Below are positions 1 through 5,473 of a stretch of 7,564 nucleotides of DNA, in pieces. Under the pieces are notes generated by a model. That model saw nothing but the letters and a program-made list of their open reading frames with translations. It did not search any database and had not been told where the DNA came from. The stretch covers positions 1 to 7,564 of the forward strand of contig CANBQX010000094.1 in the NCBI GenBank assembly GCA_947371775.1. The letters are read 5' to 3'. How positions within the stretch are numbered: position 1 is the first letter of the stretch; every line of letters starts with the position of its first letter. The stretch is from Comamonadaceae bacterium. GTDB lineage: Bacteria > Pseudomonadota > Gammaproteobacteria > Burkholderiales > Burkholderiaceae_C. The translations under genes were made by a program, and so were the position numbers.

Positions 1-308
1 CCTTGGTAAATGGTGCAGCCGTCGCCAATCTCGGCGGTCTCGCCCACCACGGTGCCCATGGCATGGTCAAAAAACACGCGCTCGCCAATCTTGGCGCCGG
101 GGTGAATTTCGATGCCTGTCAAGAACCGCGCAATGTGCGAGGTGAAGCGCCCCAACCAGCGAAAGCCATGGGTCCAAAACCAATGCGCCGGGCGGTGCAA
201 CACCACCGCGTGCAGGCCGGGATAGCAAGTAATGACCTCCCAGGTGCTGCGTGCAGCGGGGTCGCGGTCCAGAATGCACTGGATGTCGGAGCGGATGCGA
301 GAAAACAT
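1..308 (-). CDS. cysE: Serine O-acetyltransferase, N-terminal part (cut by window edge)
   Basis: CysE transfers acetyl from acetyl-CoA to L-serine, giving O-acetylserine, the precursor of cysteine, in the cytoplasm. Only the first 102 residues are visible; the rest lies beyond base 1. The protein opens MFSRIRSDIQCILDRDPAAR, typical of the shorter proteobacterial CysE form. Residues 64-85 hold the start of the left-handed beta-helix acyltransferase domain: GIEIHPGAKIG, then FFDHAMG and VVGETAEIGDG. By family knowledge D81-H82 in FDHAMG match the catalytic Asp-His pair of E. coli CysE (D157-H158). The second catalytic histidine would lie outside the window. The start is the only ATG in the frame near the trmJ stop, 10 bases downstream of it, so the two genes are probably co-transcribed and translationally close. 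No clear Shine-Dalgarno sequence is seen. The family assignment is secure; it is not possible to tell whether the full gene is intact. Confidence 0.95.
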   Translation of the reverse strand, partial: MFSRIRSDIQCILDRDPAARSTWEVITCYPGLHAVVLHRPAHWFWTHGFRWLGRFTSHIARFLTGIEIHPGAKIGERVFFDHAMGTVVGETAEIGDGCTIYQ

Positions 309-318
309 GCGGCCAAGT

Positions 319-1155
319 CTATCCCGTGGCGCCGTCACTGCGGGGCGGCAGGGTTTTCGCCGCACGCAACTGGGCCGACTGCTGCAGCACTGCTTTGGCA
401 ATGCCGCGCAGGATATGAATTTCTTCCTGTGTCACGGCCGCCCGGTTGAAGAGCTGGTTCAAACGGGGCATGAGTTTTTTGGGTGCAGCGGGGTCTAAAA
501 ACTCCAGCTCCACCAAGGCCTGCTCCAAGTGCGTCAGCATGCCAGACACCTGGGCAGCGTCGGCCAAGGCACCCGTGGGCGTTTGGGCGTGCGGGCCAAA
601 GCCGCCCAGCGCCAGGCGCCACTCGTAAGCGATCACCTGCAGGGCCGCGCCGATGTTGAGCGAGCCAAACTGCGGGTTGCTGGGAATGCTCAGGCACACA
701 TGGCAGCGGTACACGTCTTCATTGCGCATTCCAAAGCGCTCAGAGCCAAACAAAAATGCCACGCCTTGGGGCGTGGAGGAGCCAGGCTCGGCAGCACCGG
801 CAGGCGGGGCGGCCATCAATTGCTGGAAGTGCTCACGCGGCCAGCGGGTAGGCGGGCCAAAGTCGCGCGGCGTCATGGCCGTGGCGCACAGGTGGTCTAC
901 ACCTTCGAGCGCCTCGTCCAGGGTCTCGACGATGCGGCATTTCTCCAGCACGTCCAGCGCACCGCTGGCGCGTTGAATGGTTTCTTCGCGCCGCAGCACA
1001 TTGGCCCAGCGCGGTGCCACCAGCACCAAATCGTCAAAGCCCATGGTCTTCATGGCCCGCGCAGCGGCACCCACATTGCCCGCGTGGCTGGTCTGTATCA
1101 GGATGAAGCGGGTGTGCAAACCAGTGGCTCTCGTGGGCGGCAAAGTGTCGGGCAT
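319..1155 (-). CDS. trmJ: tRNA (cytidine/uridine-2'-O-)-methyltransferase, TrmJ/LasT type
   Basis: This is a SPOUT-fold methyltransferase of 278 residues. TrmJ uses S-adenosylmethionine to 2'-O-methylate position 32 of the tRNA anticodon loop. The three SpoU-type motifs appear in order. The first is HAGNVGAAARAMKTMGF at 24-40, with the conserved Asn and Arg. The second is FLFGSERFGM at 134-143. The third is LSIPSNPQFGSLNIGAALQ at 155-173, part of the trefoil-knot cofactor site. A C-terminal helical tail (about 195-265), including LNQLFNRAAVTQEEIHILRG, matches the TrmJ family extension and separates it from TrmL or RlmB. A Pro/Gly/Ala-rich insert at about 117-129 sits before motif 2. The start ATG is the only good one in the frame. 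It lacks a Shine-Dalgarno sequence and lies 78 bases from the divergent suhB. cysE follows after 10 bases. Confidence 0.93.
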   Translation of the reverse strand: MPDTLPPTRATGLHTRFILIQTSHAGNVGAAARAMKTMGFDDLVLVAPRWANVLRREETIQRASGALDVLEKCRIVETLDEALEGVDHLCATAMTPRDFGPPTRWPREHFQQLMAAPPAGAAEPGSSTPQGVAFLFGSERFGMRNEDVYRCHVCLSIPSNPQFGSLNIGAALQVIAYEWRLALGGFGPHAQTPTGALADAAQVSGMLTHLEQALVELEFLDPAAPKKLMPRLNQLFNRAAVTQEEIHILRGIAKAVLQQSAQLRAAKTLPPRSDGATG

Positions 1156-1233
1156 GGGCGGGCGGGTAAAATAGGGCTATTGTCGCGCTGCATCGCCAGT
1201 GCTTTTCCCCTGCTGTTCTTCACCCCACAATCT
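1156..1233. promoter_or_regulatory. Divergent promoter region between trmJ and suhB
   Basis: This 78-base gap separates divergent trmJ and suhB and must contain, or lie close to, the promoters of both. The best -10-like element for suhB is TAAAAT at 1167-1172, a 5/6 match to TATAAT, with an implied transcript start near 1179. No convincing -35 hexamer sits 16-18 bases upstream; that stretch falls inside trmJ. The sequence AATAG-GG-CTATT (1170-1181) is a small perfect inverted repeat overlapping the hexamer, so on the other strand it offers a weak TATTTT that could serve trmJ with a very short leader. Neither suhB nor trmJ has a recognisable Shine-Dalgarno sequence here. Assignment by inspection only. 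Confidence 0.35.
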
Positions 1234-2094
1234 ATGTCGCTCAATCTGCACCCCATGATCAATGTGGCCATCAAGGCCGCTCGCGCCGCTGGCAACATCA
1301 TCAACCGCGCCGCGCTGGACATTGAATCCGTCCGGGTTTCGCAAAAAAAGGCCAATGATTTCGTCACCGAAGTCGACCATGCGGCAGAGAAAGCGATCAT
1401 TGAGACCCTGCTCTCCGCCTACCCCGGCCACGCCATCTGGGCCGAAGAGTCCGGCCGCGAACACGGCGCCCAAAACTCAGACTATGTCTGGATCATCGAT
1501 CCGCTGGACGGCACCACCAACTTCATCCACGGCCTGCCCGTCTACTGCGTGAGCATTGCGCTGGCTGTGCAGGGCAAAGTGGAACAAGCCGTGGTCTACG
1601 ACCCCACCCGCAACGATTTGTTTACCGCGACCCGGGGCCGGGGCGCGTTTTTGAACGACCGACGCATCCGCGTCTCCAAACGCACCGAGCTCAAGGGTTG
1701 CCTGATTTCGACCGGGTTCCCCTTCCGCGAAGGCGACGACTTTCAGCAGTACCTGAGCATGATGGGTGAAGTCATGCAGCGCACGGCTGGCATCCGCCGA
1801 CCTGGCGCTGCGGCGCTGGACCTGGCCTATGTGGCCGCGGGCTATACCGATGGGTTTTTTGAGCGTGGCTTGCAGCCTTGGGACGTGGCCGCAGGATCGC
1901 TTCTGGTGACCGAAGCCGGTGGCCTGGTGGGCAACTTCACTGGCGAGGCGGATTTCCTGGACCAACAGGAATGCGTGGCCGGTGCCCCGCGCGTCTATGG
2001 CCAGTTGGTCGGCATTTTGGGCAAGCACAGCAAGTTCGCCAGCGCAGGCGAAAAAGCCGCCGTGCGCCAGACGCTGGCCGCCCCTACGCCGTAG
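1234..2094 (+). CDS. suhB: Inositol-1-monophosphatase family protein SuhB
   Basis: This is a Mg2+-dependent phosphatase of the FIG superfamily, 286 residues. It hydrolyses inositol-1-phosphate and related phosphomonoesters. In E. coli, SuhB also joins the Nus complex that supports rRNA transcription and folding; carrying that role over here is inference. The metal site is complete: WAEES at 69-73 (E71), IIDPLDGTTNF at 87-97 (D89, D92) and QPWDVAAGSLLVTEAGG at 214-230 (D217). The stretch RVSKRTELKGCLISTGFPF at 146-164 is also typical. It is about 20 residues longer than E. coli SuhB (267), mainly through an Ala- and Lys-containing tail after about residue 265. The start at 1234 was chosen because its N-terminus resembles relatives; ATG at 1255 (residue 8, MINVAIKAARAAG) is a real alternative. 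Neither has a Shine-Dalgarno sequence. The frame is open far upstream through antisense trmJ, so ORF length does not help. The 3' end overlaps the convergent hemerythrin gene by 11 bases. Confidence 0.93.
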   Translation: MSLNLHPMINVAIKAARAAGNIINRAALDIESVRVSQKKANDFVTEVDHAAEKAIIETLLSAYPGHAIWAEESGREHGAQNSDYVWIIDPLDGTTNFIHGLPVYCVSIALAVQGKVEQAVVYDPTRNDLFTATRGRGAFLNDRRIRVSKRTELKGCLISTGFPFREGDDFQQYLSMMGEVMQRTAGIRRPGAAALDLAYVAAGYTDGFFERGLQPWDVAAGSLLVTEAGGLVGNFTGEADFLDQQECVAGAPRVYGQLVGILGKHSKFASAGEKAAVRQTLAAPTP

Positions 2095-2563
2095 CGAGTG
2101 CCGACTCCTCGAGGCGCGCACGCGTCAAGGGGTAGACCAGGCTGTCTTCCAGGGTCAGGTGCAGGCGCACCAACTCTGAAAAAACCTGCACGCCGTGGTG
2201 GAGTTCGGCCATGTCCACCCAGTGGTTGCCCGATGCAATGGCACTGAGTTGTGGCGAAAGCTCCAACCAGTTCTCCTCAATCCACCCGTGGTCTTGCTGC
2301 AGGATGCGAATCGTTGCCACCAGCCCCGCTTCGCTGTCGGCCAACAGGGGCGGAAAGAAATAGCGTTCTTCCAACGCGTGGTGCTTGCGCGCTGTGCTGG
2401 AAAAGAAGGACTCAATCTCCGCCATGCGCGACTGGCCCCGAGCATCCAAATGGTCGGTCTCCATCGTGCCGACCAGGCCTTCGAGCTCTTGCAAATGCTC
2501 TAGCGTCTGGCGGTGGCAGTCTTCCAAGGCAATAAAGATCATCGATTCCCGGGCAATAGCCAT
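2084..2563 (-). CDS. Hemerythrin HHE-domain protein
   Basis: This is a 159-residue, probably cytoplasmic four-helix protein with the hemerythrin-type di-iron site. Likely ligands are H17 (DCHRQ), an HxxxE pair in KHHALEERYFFPP (H61/E65 or H62/E66), H92 (QQDHGWIEENW) and H135/E139 in RLHLTLEDSLVYP. Proteins of this family bind oxygen, sense oxygen or iron, or act in nitric oxide and iron-sulphur stress responses; the sequence does not say which. No signal peptide, membrane segment or fused signalling domain is present. The start is supported by AAGGAG with a 5-base spacer; a second ATG at residue 8 is less likely. It lies downstream of fpr and the PfkB kinase on the same strand, but a 94-base gap with an FNR-like box suggests its own promoter. 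The stop falls inside the end of convergent suhB (11-base overlap), with no terminator visible between them. Confidence 0.88.
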   Translation of the reverse strand: MAIARESMIFIALEDCHRQTLEHLQELEGLVGTMETDHLDARGQSRMAEIESFFSSTARKHHALEERYFFPPLLADSEAGLVATIRILQQDHGWIEENWLELSPQLSAIASGNHWVDMAELHHGVQVFSELVRLHLTLEDSLVYPLTRARLEESALATA

Positions 2564-2568
2564 AGCGT

Positions 2569-2574
2569 CTCCTT
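2569..2574 (-). promoter_or_regulatory. Shine-Dalgarno sequence of the hemerythrin gene
   Basis: AAGGAG on the minus strand lies 5 bases before the ATG at 2563. It is the strongest ribosome binding site in the window and fixes the start of the hemerythrin gene over the internal ATG seven codons later. Confidence 0.8.
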
Positions 2575-2590
2575 GACAACAGTGGCCTTC

Positions 2591-2596
2591 ATTCTG
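2591..2596 (-). promoter_or_regulatory. Candidate -10 hexamer for the hemerythrin gene
   Basis: CAGAAT on the minus strand is a 4/6 match to TATAAT. With the usual spacing, transcription would start at about 2584, giving a leader of about 21 bases that contains the AAGGAG site. The hexamer expected at -35 (AACCCT, 2614-2619) is poor, which fits an activator-dependent promoter. The call is based on its spacing to the FNR-like box, not on strong sequence match. Confidence 0.4.
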
Positions 2597-2611
2597 AGCC
2601 GCTGTGGCAAC

Positions 2612-2640
2612 CTAGGGTTTGCCCTAGATCAAAGGCAAAC
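2612..2640. repeat. Two overlapping inverted repeats downstream of the PfkB kinase
   Basis: Two perfect dyads share bases. The first is CTAGGG-TTTG-CCCTAG (2612-2627), with 6-base arms and a 4-base loop. The second is GTTTGCC-N10-GGCAAAC (2617-2640), with 7-base arms. They cannot form as hairpins at the same time. The FNR-like box lies across both. On the minus strand no T-rich run follows, so this is not a classical intrinsic terminator for the upstream kinase, although an RNA hairpin there could still slow polymerase or protect the 3' end. Confidence 0.6.
2619..2632 (-). promoter_or_regulatory. FNR/Anr/Dnr-like box upstream of the hemerythrin gene
   Basis: The minus strand reads TTGATCTAGGGCAA. 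Against the FNR-family consensus TTGAT-N4-ATCAA this is 8 of 10: the left half-site is perfect and the right half differs at two bases. Its centre (2625.5) lies 41.5 bases upstream of the transcript start implied by the -10-like hexamer at 2591-2596, which is the standard class II activator position. FNR/Anr respond to low oxygen and Dnr/NnrR to nitric oxide; the site alone cannot tell them apart. The link to hemerythrin makes biological sense. Inferred from sequence only. Confidence 0.5.
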
Positions 2641-2657
2641 ACCAAAGGAGCGACAGC

Positions 2658-3683
2658 TCAGTGCGCGGCGGAAAACTTCGCTTTGATGGCGTCCACGGAG
2701 GCCTGGCTCAGGCGGTTGCCGTACTGGGCCACGACCATGGCGGCCGCATGGTTGCCCAGCGCTGCGGCCTGCGCCGAGCTCTGGCCTTGGGTGACCGCGT
2801 ACAAAAAAGCACCGGCAAACATATCGCCCGCGCCATTGCTGTCCAGCGCTTTGATGGCGACCGCGGGCACTTCGGTGCGCTGGCCGTTTTCCAAAATCAC
2901 GCTGCCTTTGGCACTGCGAGTCAGACAGACCACGCGGGCCAGCGGCGCCATGTGCGCGCAAACGGCGTCAAAGTCTTGCGCGCCACACCACACCTGGGCT
3001 TCTTCTTCATTGCAAAACAGGTAGTCCAGCCGCGCAGCAGATTCGCCGTTGGCGCCCACACCCAGCATGGCTTCCAAGCCTGGCCGACAGAACTGAATCA
3101 TGCTCATGTCGCTGAGCGTCAAAGCCAATGCGGCACCGGCCTGCACAGCCAGCGCACGTCCGCGCAGCGCTGCGTCCAGCCCGGTGGGGGACGCTGCCAA
3201 ATAGCCTTCCATGTAATAGACCTTGGAGCGGGCAATGTCCTGCGGATGCAGCGCCGTGTGGTCCAGGTCAGCGGTGGCACCGAGAAAGGTGCTCATGCTG
3301 CGCTCGGCATCCGGCGTGACCAGCACCACGCAGCTTCCGGTTTGGCCCGCAGGTGCGGCCATGTGGCTCAGGTTGGTGGCGACACCGTGGCTGGCCAGGT
3401 CATGCGCATAAAAGGCACCCAGCTCGTCGTCGGCCACGCGGCAGGAATAAAAGGCCTTGGCACCAAACTGCGCCACCGCCACCGCGGTATTACCGGCCGA
3501 TCCGCCACCAGTGCGGCGGCTGTGCAAGCCCTGCAGGTGGTGCAGCAGCTCGGCGCGGCGCGGCGCGTCAATCAGCGTCATGTGGCGCTTGGCCACACCT
3601 GCCTGGTCCAACAAGGCGTCGGAGACTTCGTACTCGGTATCGACCAGGGCGTTGCCGATGGCGTAAACATCTATTTTTTTCAT
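2658..3683 (-). CDS. PfkB-family carbohydrate/nucleoside kinase, adenosine kinase-like
   Basis: This is a 341-residue ribokinase-fold enzyme that transfers phosphate from ATP to the hydroxymethyl group of a sugar or nucleoside. The N-terminus IDVYAIGNALVDTEYEV (4-20) supplies the substrate-binding Gly/Asn/Asp region. GGGSAGNTAVAVAQFG (59-74) is the family's first glycine motif. NEEEAQ (225-230) is the NxxE motif. DSNGAGDMFAGAF (281-293) is the anion-hole signature, with D287 as the likely catalytic base. Close relatives are often annotated adenosine kinase, but substrate cannot be settled by eye; ribokinase-, inosine- or guanosine-type activity remains possible. It starts 8 bases after the fpr stop, so the two are probably co-transcribed and may be translationally coupled; no clear Shine-Dalgarno sequence is seen. 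The ATG is followed directly by seven A residues (codons 2-4). Confidence 0.88.
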   Translation of the reverse strand: MKKIDVYAIGNALVDTEYEVSDALLDQAGVAKRHMTLIDAPRRAELLHHLQGLHSRRTGGGSAGNTAVAVAQFGAKAFYSCRVADDELGAFYAHDLASHGVATNLSHMAAPAGQTGSCVVLVTPDAERSMSTFLGATADLDHTALHPQDIARSKVYYMEGYLAASPTGLDAALRGRALAVQAGAALALTLSDMSMIQFCRPGLEAMLGVGANGESAARLDYLFCNEEEAQVWCGAQDFDAVCAHMAPLARVVCLTRSAKGSVILENGQRTEVPAVAIKALDSNGAGDMFAGAFLYAVTQGQSSAQAAALGNHAAAMVVAQYGNRLSQASVDAIKAKFSAAH

Positions 3684-3691
3684 GGGGCTGC

Positions 3692-4468
3692 TTATTGCTC
3701 GACAAAGGCACGTTCAACGACAAAGTCACCTTGCTTGGTGGTGTTGCCTTCCACGAAGCCGCGCTCCTCGAGCGTTTTTTTCATGTCTCGCAGCATCTCG
3801 GGGCTGCCGCAAAGCATGACGCGGTCGGTGGCGGGATCAAACTTGGGCAGGCCCAAATCCGCTTGCAGCTTGCCGGTGCTCAGCAAATCGGTGATGCGGC
3901 CCTGATTTTTGAAAGGCTCGCGGGTCACCGTGGGGTAGTACAGCAACTGCGCGCGCACCATGTCGCCCAGAAACTCGTTGTCGGGAAGCTCGTGCGTCAG
4001 GTAGTCGTAGTAGGCCAGCTCGGCCACCTGGCGCACGCCGTGCACCAGGATGACTTTTTCAAACTGCTCGTACGTGGCCGGGTCGCGCACGATGCTCATG
4101 TAGGGCGCCAAGCCGGTGCCCGTGCCGATCAGGTACAGGTTTTTGCCCTTGAGCAAATAGTCAATCAGCAAAGTGCCCGTGGGCTTGCGACCGACCACAA
4201 TCTTGTCGCCCACCTGGATGTGTTGCAGCTTGGAGGTGAGCGGGCCGTTGGGCACCTTGATGCTCAGGAACTCCAAATGCTCTTCGTAGTTGGCACTGGC
4301 GATGCTGTAGGCGCGCAGCAGCGGTTTGCCGCCTTCGCCGCGCAGGCCGATCATGGTGAAATGGCCGTTGGAAAACCGCAGCGCGGTGTCGCGCGTGGTG
4401 GTAAAGCTAAACAGGCGGTCCGTCCAGTGGTGAACGCTCAACACTGTTTCTTCTGAAAATGCACTCAT
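3692..4468 (-). CDS. fpr: Ferredoxin/flavodoxin-NADP+ reductase, bacterial FPR type
   Basis: This cytoplasmic FAD enzyme moves electrons between NADP(H) and ferredoxin or flavodoxin, supplying reductant for iron-sulphur assembly, oxidative stress defence and anabolic reactions. The 258-residue length fits bacterial FPRs. RAYSIAS (52-58) is the FAD-binding RxYS motif, and KVPNGPLTSKLQ (71-82) lies in the FAD pyrophosphate region. GTGTGLAPYMS (115-125) starts the NADP-binding domain, with VHGVRQ (142-147) and CGSPEML (220-226) completing it. The C-terminus, DFVVERAFVEQ, extends past the usual aromatic position. This resembles the Azotobacter-type subclass I FPRs, in which this tail contacts the FAD. 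The start is backed by AAGGGA just upstream. The PfkB kinase begins 8 bases after its stop; the thioredoxin-like gene is divergent, 114 bases away. Confidence 0.95.
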   Translation of the reverse strand: MSAFSEETVLSVHHWTDRLFSFTTTRDTALRFSNGHFTMIGLRGEGGKPLLRAYSIASANYEEHLEFLSIKVPNGPLTSKLQHIQVGDKIVVGRKPTGTLLIDYLLKGKNLYLIGTGTGLAPYMSIVRDPATYEQFEKVILVHGVRQVAELAYYDYLTHELPDNEFLGDMVRAQLLYYPTVTREPFKNQGRITDLLSTGKLQADLGLPKFDPATDRVMLCGSPEMLRDMKKTLEERGFVEGNTTKQGDFVVERAFVEQ

Positions 4469-4582
4469 AAGTCCCTTGGGAGAGTTCGAATTGCCACGAC
4501 GGCAAGCCCTCTAGTGTAAAACCTCGCACCTGCGCCCCCGGTATAAGGTTATGAGCCCCGCAACTTCTGCCATGATTGCCCT
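4469..4582. promoter_or_regulatory. Divergent control region between fpr and the thioredoxin-like gene
   Basis: This 114-base gap should carry promoters for both genes. On the plus strand TATAAG (4542-4547) is a possible -10 for the thioredoxin-like gene, without a good -35. On the minus strand TACACT (near 4512-4517) is a weak -10 candidate for fpr. A dyad TTGCC-ACGAC-GGCAA (4491-4505) lies close to the fpr start and could be an operator; LysR-type regulators often bind such short dyads, and fpr is under a LysR regulator (FinR) in some pseudomonads, but nothing here proves that link. No strong promoter is visible by inspection. Confidence 0.3.
4472..4477 (-). promoter_or_regulatory. Shine-Dalgarno sequence of fpr
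   Basis: AAGGGA on the minus strand, with AAGG ending 5 bases before the ATG at 4468, supports the chosen fpr start. Confidence 0.6.
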
Positions 4583-4586
4583 ATGA
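4551..4586 (+). CDS. Possible 11-codon upstream ORF overlapping the thioredoxin-like start
   Basis: ATG at 4551 opens a short frame, MSPATSAMIAL, whose TGA overlaps the ATG of the thioredoxin-like gene in an ATGA arrangement. This layout is typical of translational coupling. The downstream gene lacks a Shine-Dalgarno sequence, which would make coupling useful. However, the leader also has no clear ribosome site, and an ORF of this size can occur by chance. The candidate -10 at 4542-4547 would put the transcript start near 4554, just past this ATG; in that case only the internal ATG at 4572 (MIAL) would be translated. Confidence 0.2.
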   Translation: MSPATSAMIAL

Positions 4587-4951
4587 CGTCCCCTGCCCTG
4601 CCCACCCCCTCGCTCCTGGTGGCCTGCCTGTGCGCGCAGTGGTGCGGCACCTGCCGCGACTACCAAGCGCTGTTTGACCCATTGCAAACCGAATTTCCCC
4701 AAGCACAATTTGTGTGGGTGGACATTGAAGACCAAGCCGATCTGGTCGATCCGGTGGAGGTGGAAAACTTCCCCACCCTGCTGGTAGTGGCCGACGGCCA
4801 GGCCCGTTTTTTTGGCACCTTGCTGCCGCACATCGACACCTTGCGCCGCATTTTGCAAACCCAGCTCAGCGCTGAACGCGCCGCTACGGTTGACGCAGAG
4901 GCGCAGGCTTTGGCGCAGCGTCTGCTGGCGCACTTGGCAGCAAAGGCGTAA
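4583..4951 (+). CDS. Small thioredoxin-fold protein (WCGTC)
   Basis: This is a 122-residue, probably cytoplasmic thioredoxin-family protein. It has the active site AQWCGTCRDY (18-27, cysteines C21 and C24) and the cis-proline segment VENFPTLLVV (60-69, P64), in the expected order. CGTC differs from the CGPC of classical thioredoxin, so its redox potential or partner is likely different. There is no signal peptide. The C-terminal 25-30 residues are Ala-, Gln- and Leu-rich and probably helical. It is divergent from fpr. Its last 68 bases overlap, antisense, the 3' end of the TlpA-like gene. There is no Shine-Dalgarno sequence before the ATG; see the short upstream ORF. Function beyond thiol-disulphide exchange cannot be stated. 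Confidence 0.85.
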   Translation: MTSPALPTPSLLVACLCAQWCGTCRDYQALFDPLQTEFPQAQFVWVDIEDQADLVDPVEVENFPTLLVVADGQARFFGTLLPHIDTLRRILQTQLSAERAATVDAEAQALAQRLLAHLAAKA

Positions 4952-5462
4952 TCAGGCGCGCTGCGGCGTCGCCATTCCAGTCCAGCGCACCGCGCACCAC
5001 GCTGTGCACGCGGCCCTTGGCGTCTACCAATACCGTGGACGGAAACACCCGGATGCCCCAGGCCCGCGCCAAGGCCCCGTCCGGGTCCCGCAGTACTGGA
5101 ATATCCAAACCCGTAGATTCTTTAAAACGCTGGGCGGTCGCCGCGGACTCTTTGAAGTTGACCGCCAGCACGCGCAATGTGCCAGCGTGCGATTTGGCGA
5201 GCTGAGACAGTGACGGCATTTCTTCGCGGCAGGGCTCGCACCAGCTGGCCCAGAAGTTGATCAGCAGCGCCTGCCCTTTGAGGGATGCCAGCGCCACCGG
5301 TTTGTCGCCCGCATCCAGACCTGCAATAGCGGGGGCCGCCTGATGGGCAGGCCAGCCCTGCACCTCAAAACCGGACTGCGCCCGTGCAGACGTCGCCAAC
5401 AGCGCCAGCGCGGCGCAGCCAGCGAGCAGCCCGCGTCGGCAGGACGGTGCCAGTCCTGCCAT
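4884..5462 (-). CDS. Exported TlpA/ResA-like thiol-disulphide oxidoreductase
   Basis: This is a 192-residue thioredoxin-fold protein predicted to act outside the cytoplasmic membrane. Residues 1-28 form a signal peptide: an Arg pair in SCRRGLLAG, then a hydrophobic stretch, ending SARA before Q29. The Arg pair and following residues loosely resemble a Tat signal, but Sec export is equally possible. The mature protein has INFWASWCEPCREEMPSL (68-85, active cysteines C75 and C78) and the cis-proline loop RVFPSTVLVD (138-147, P141), as in TlpA/ResA/DsbE proteins. Relatives reduce apocytochrome c or copper-centre cysteines, or serve general periplasmic reduction; the substrate is unknown here and no cytochrome c maturation genes are in view. 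The Pro/Ala-rich tail (about 175-192) lies opposite the end of the thioredoxin-like gene. It starts 11 bases after alaS, so it is probably read from the alaS transcript. Confidence 0.9.
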   Translation of the reverse strand: MAGLAPSCRRGLLAGCAALALLATSARAQSGFEVQGWPAHQAAPAIAGLDAGDKPVALASLKGQALLINFWASWCEPCREEMPSLSQLAKSHAGTLRVLAVNFKESAATAQRFKESTGLDIPVLRDPDGALARAWGIRVFPSTVLVDAKGRVHSVVRGALDWNGDAAARLITPLLPSAPADAAPKPAPLRQP

Positions 5463-5473
5463 GGTGACCCGCT

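Noticed and set aside
529..1233. Open frame upstream of suhB that would give a 521-residue protein
   Set aside because: It lies antisense to trmJ, whose SPOUT motifs are clear. The upstream translation has no recognisable domain, and SuhB homology begins only at about 1234-1255.
2617..2640. Rho-independent terminator after the PfkB kinase
   Set aside because: The stem is good, but no T-rich run follows on the minus strand and the loop is 10 bases, so it is listed as an inverted repeat instead.
2661..3905. 414-residue plus-strand frame
   Set aside because: It is antisense to the PfkB kinase and fpr, both of which have complete family motifs. The translation is His/Arg/Gly-rich with no domain, as expected for a shadow in GC-rich DNA.
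3353..4456. 367-residue plus-strand frame
   Set aside because: It is an antisense shadow of fpr and the start of the kinase, with no recognisable motif.
5415..5462. Lipobox (LAGC at residues 13-16) in the TlpA-like signal peptide
   Set aside because: Only about five hydrophobic residues separate the Arg pair from the Cys, which is too short for a lipoprotein signal. The hydrophobic run continues past the Cys to a normal SARA cleavage site.
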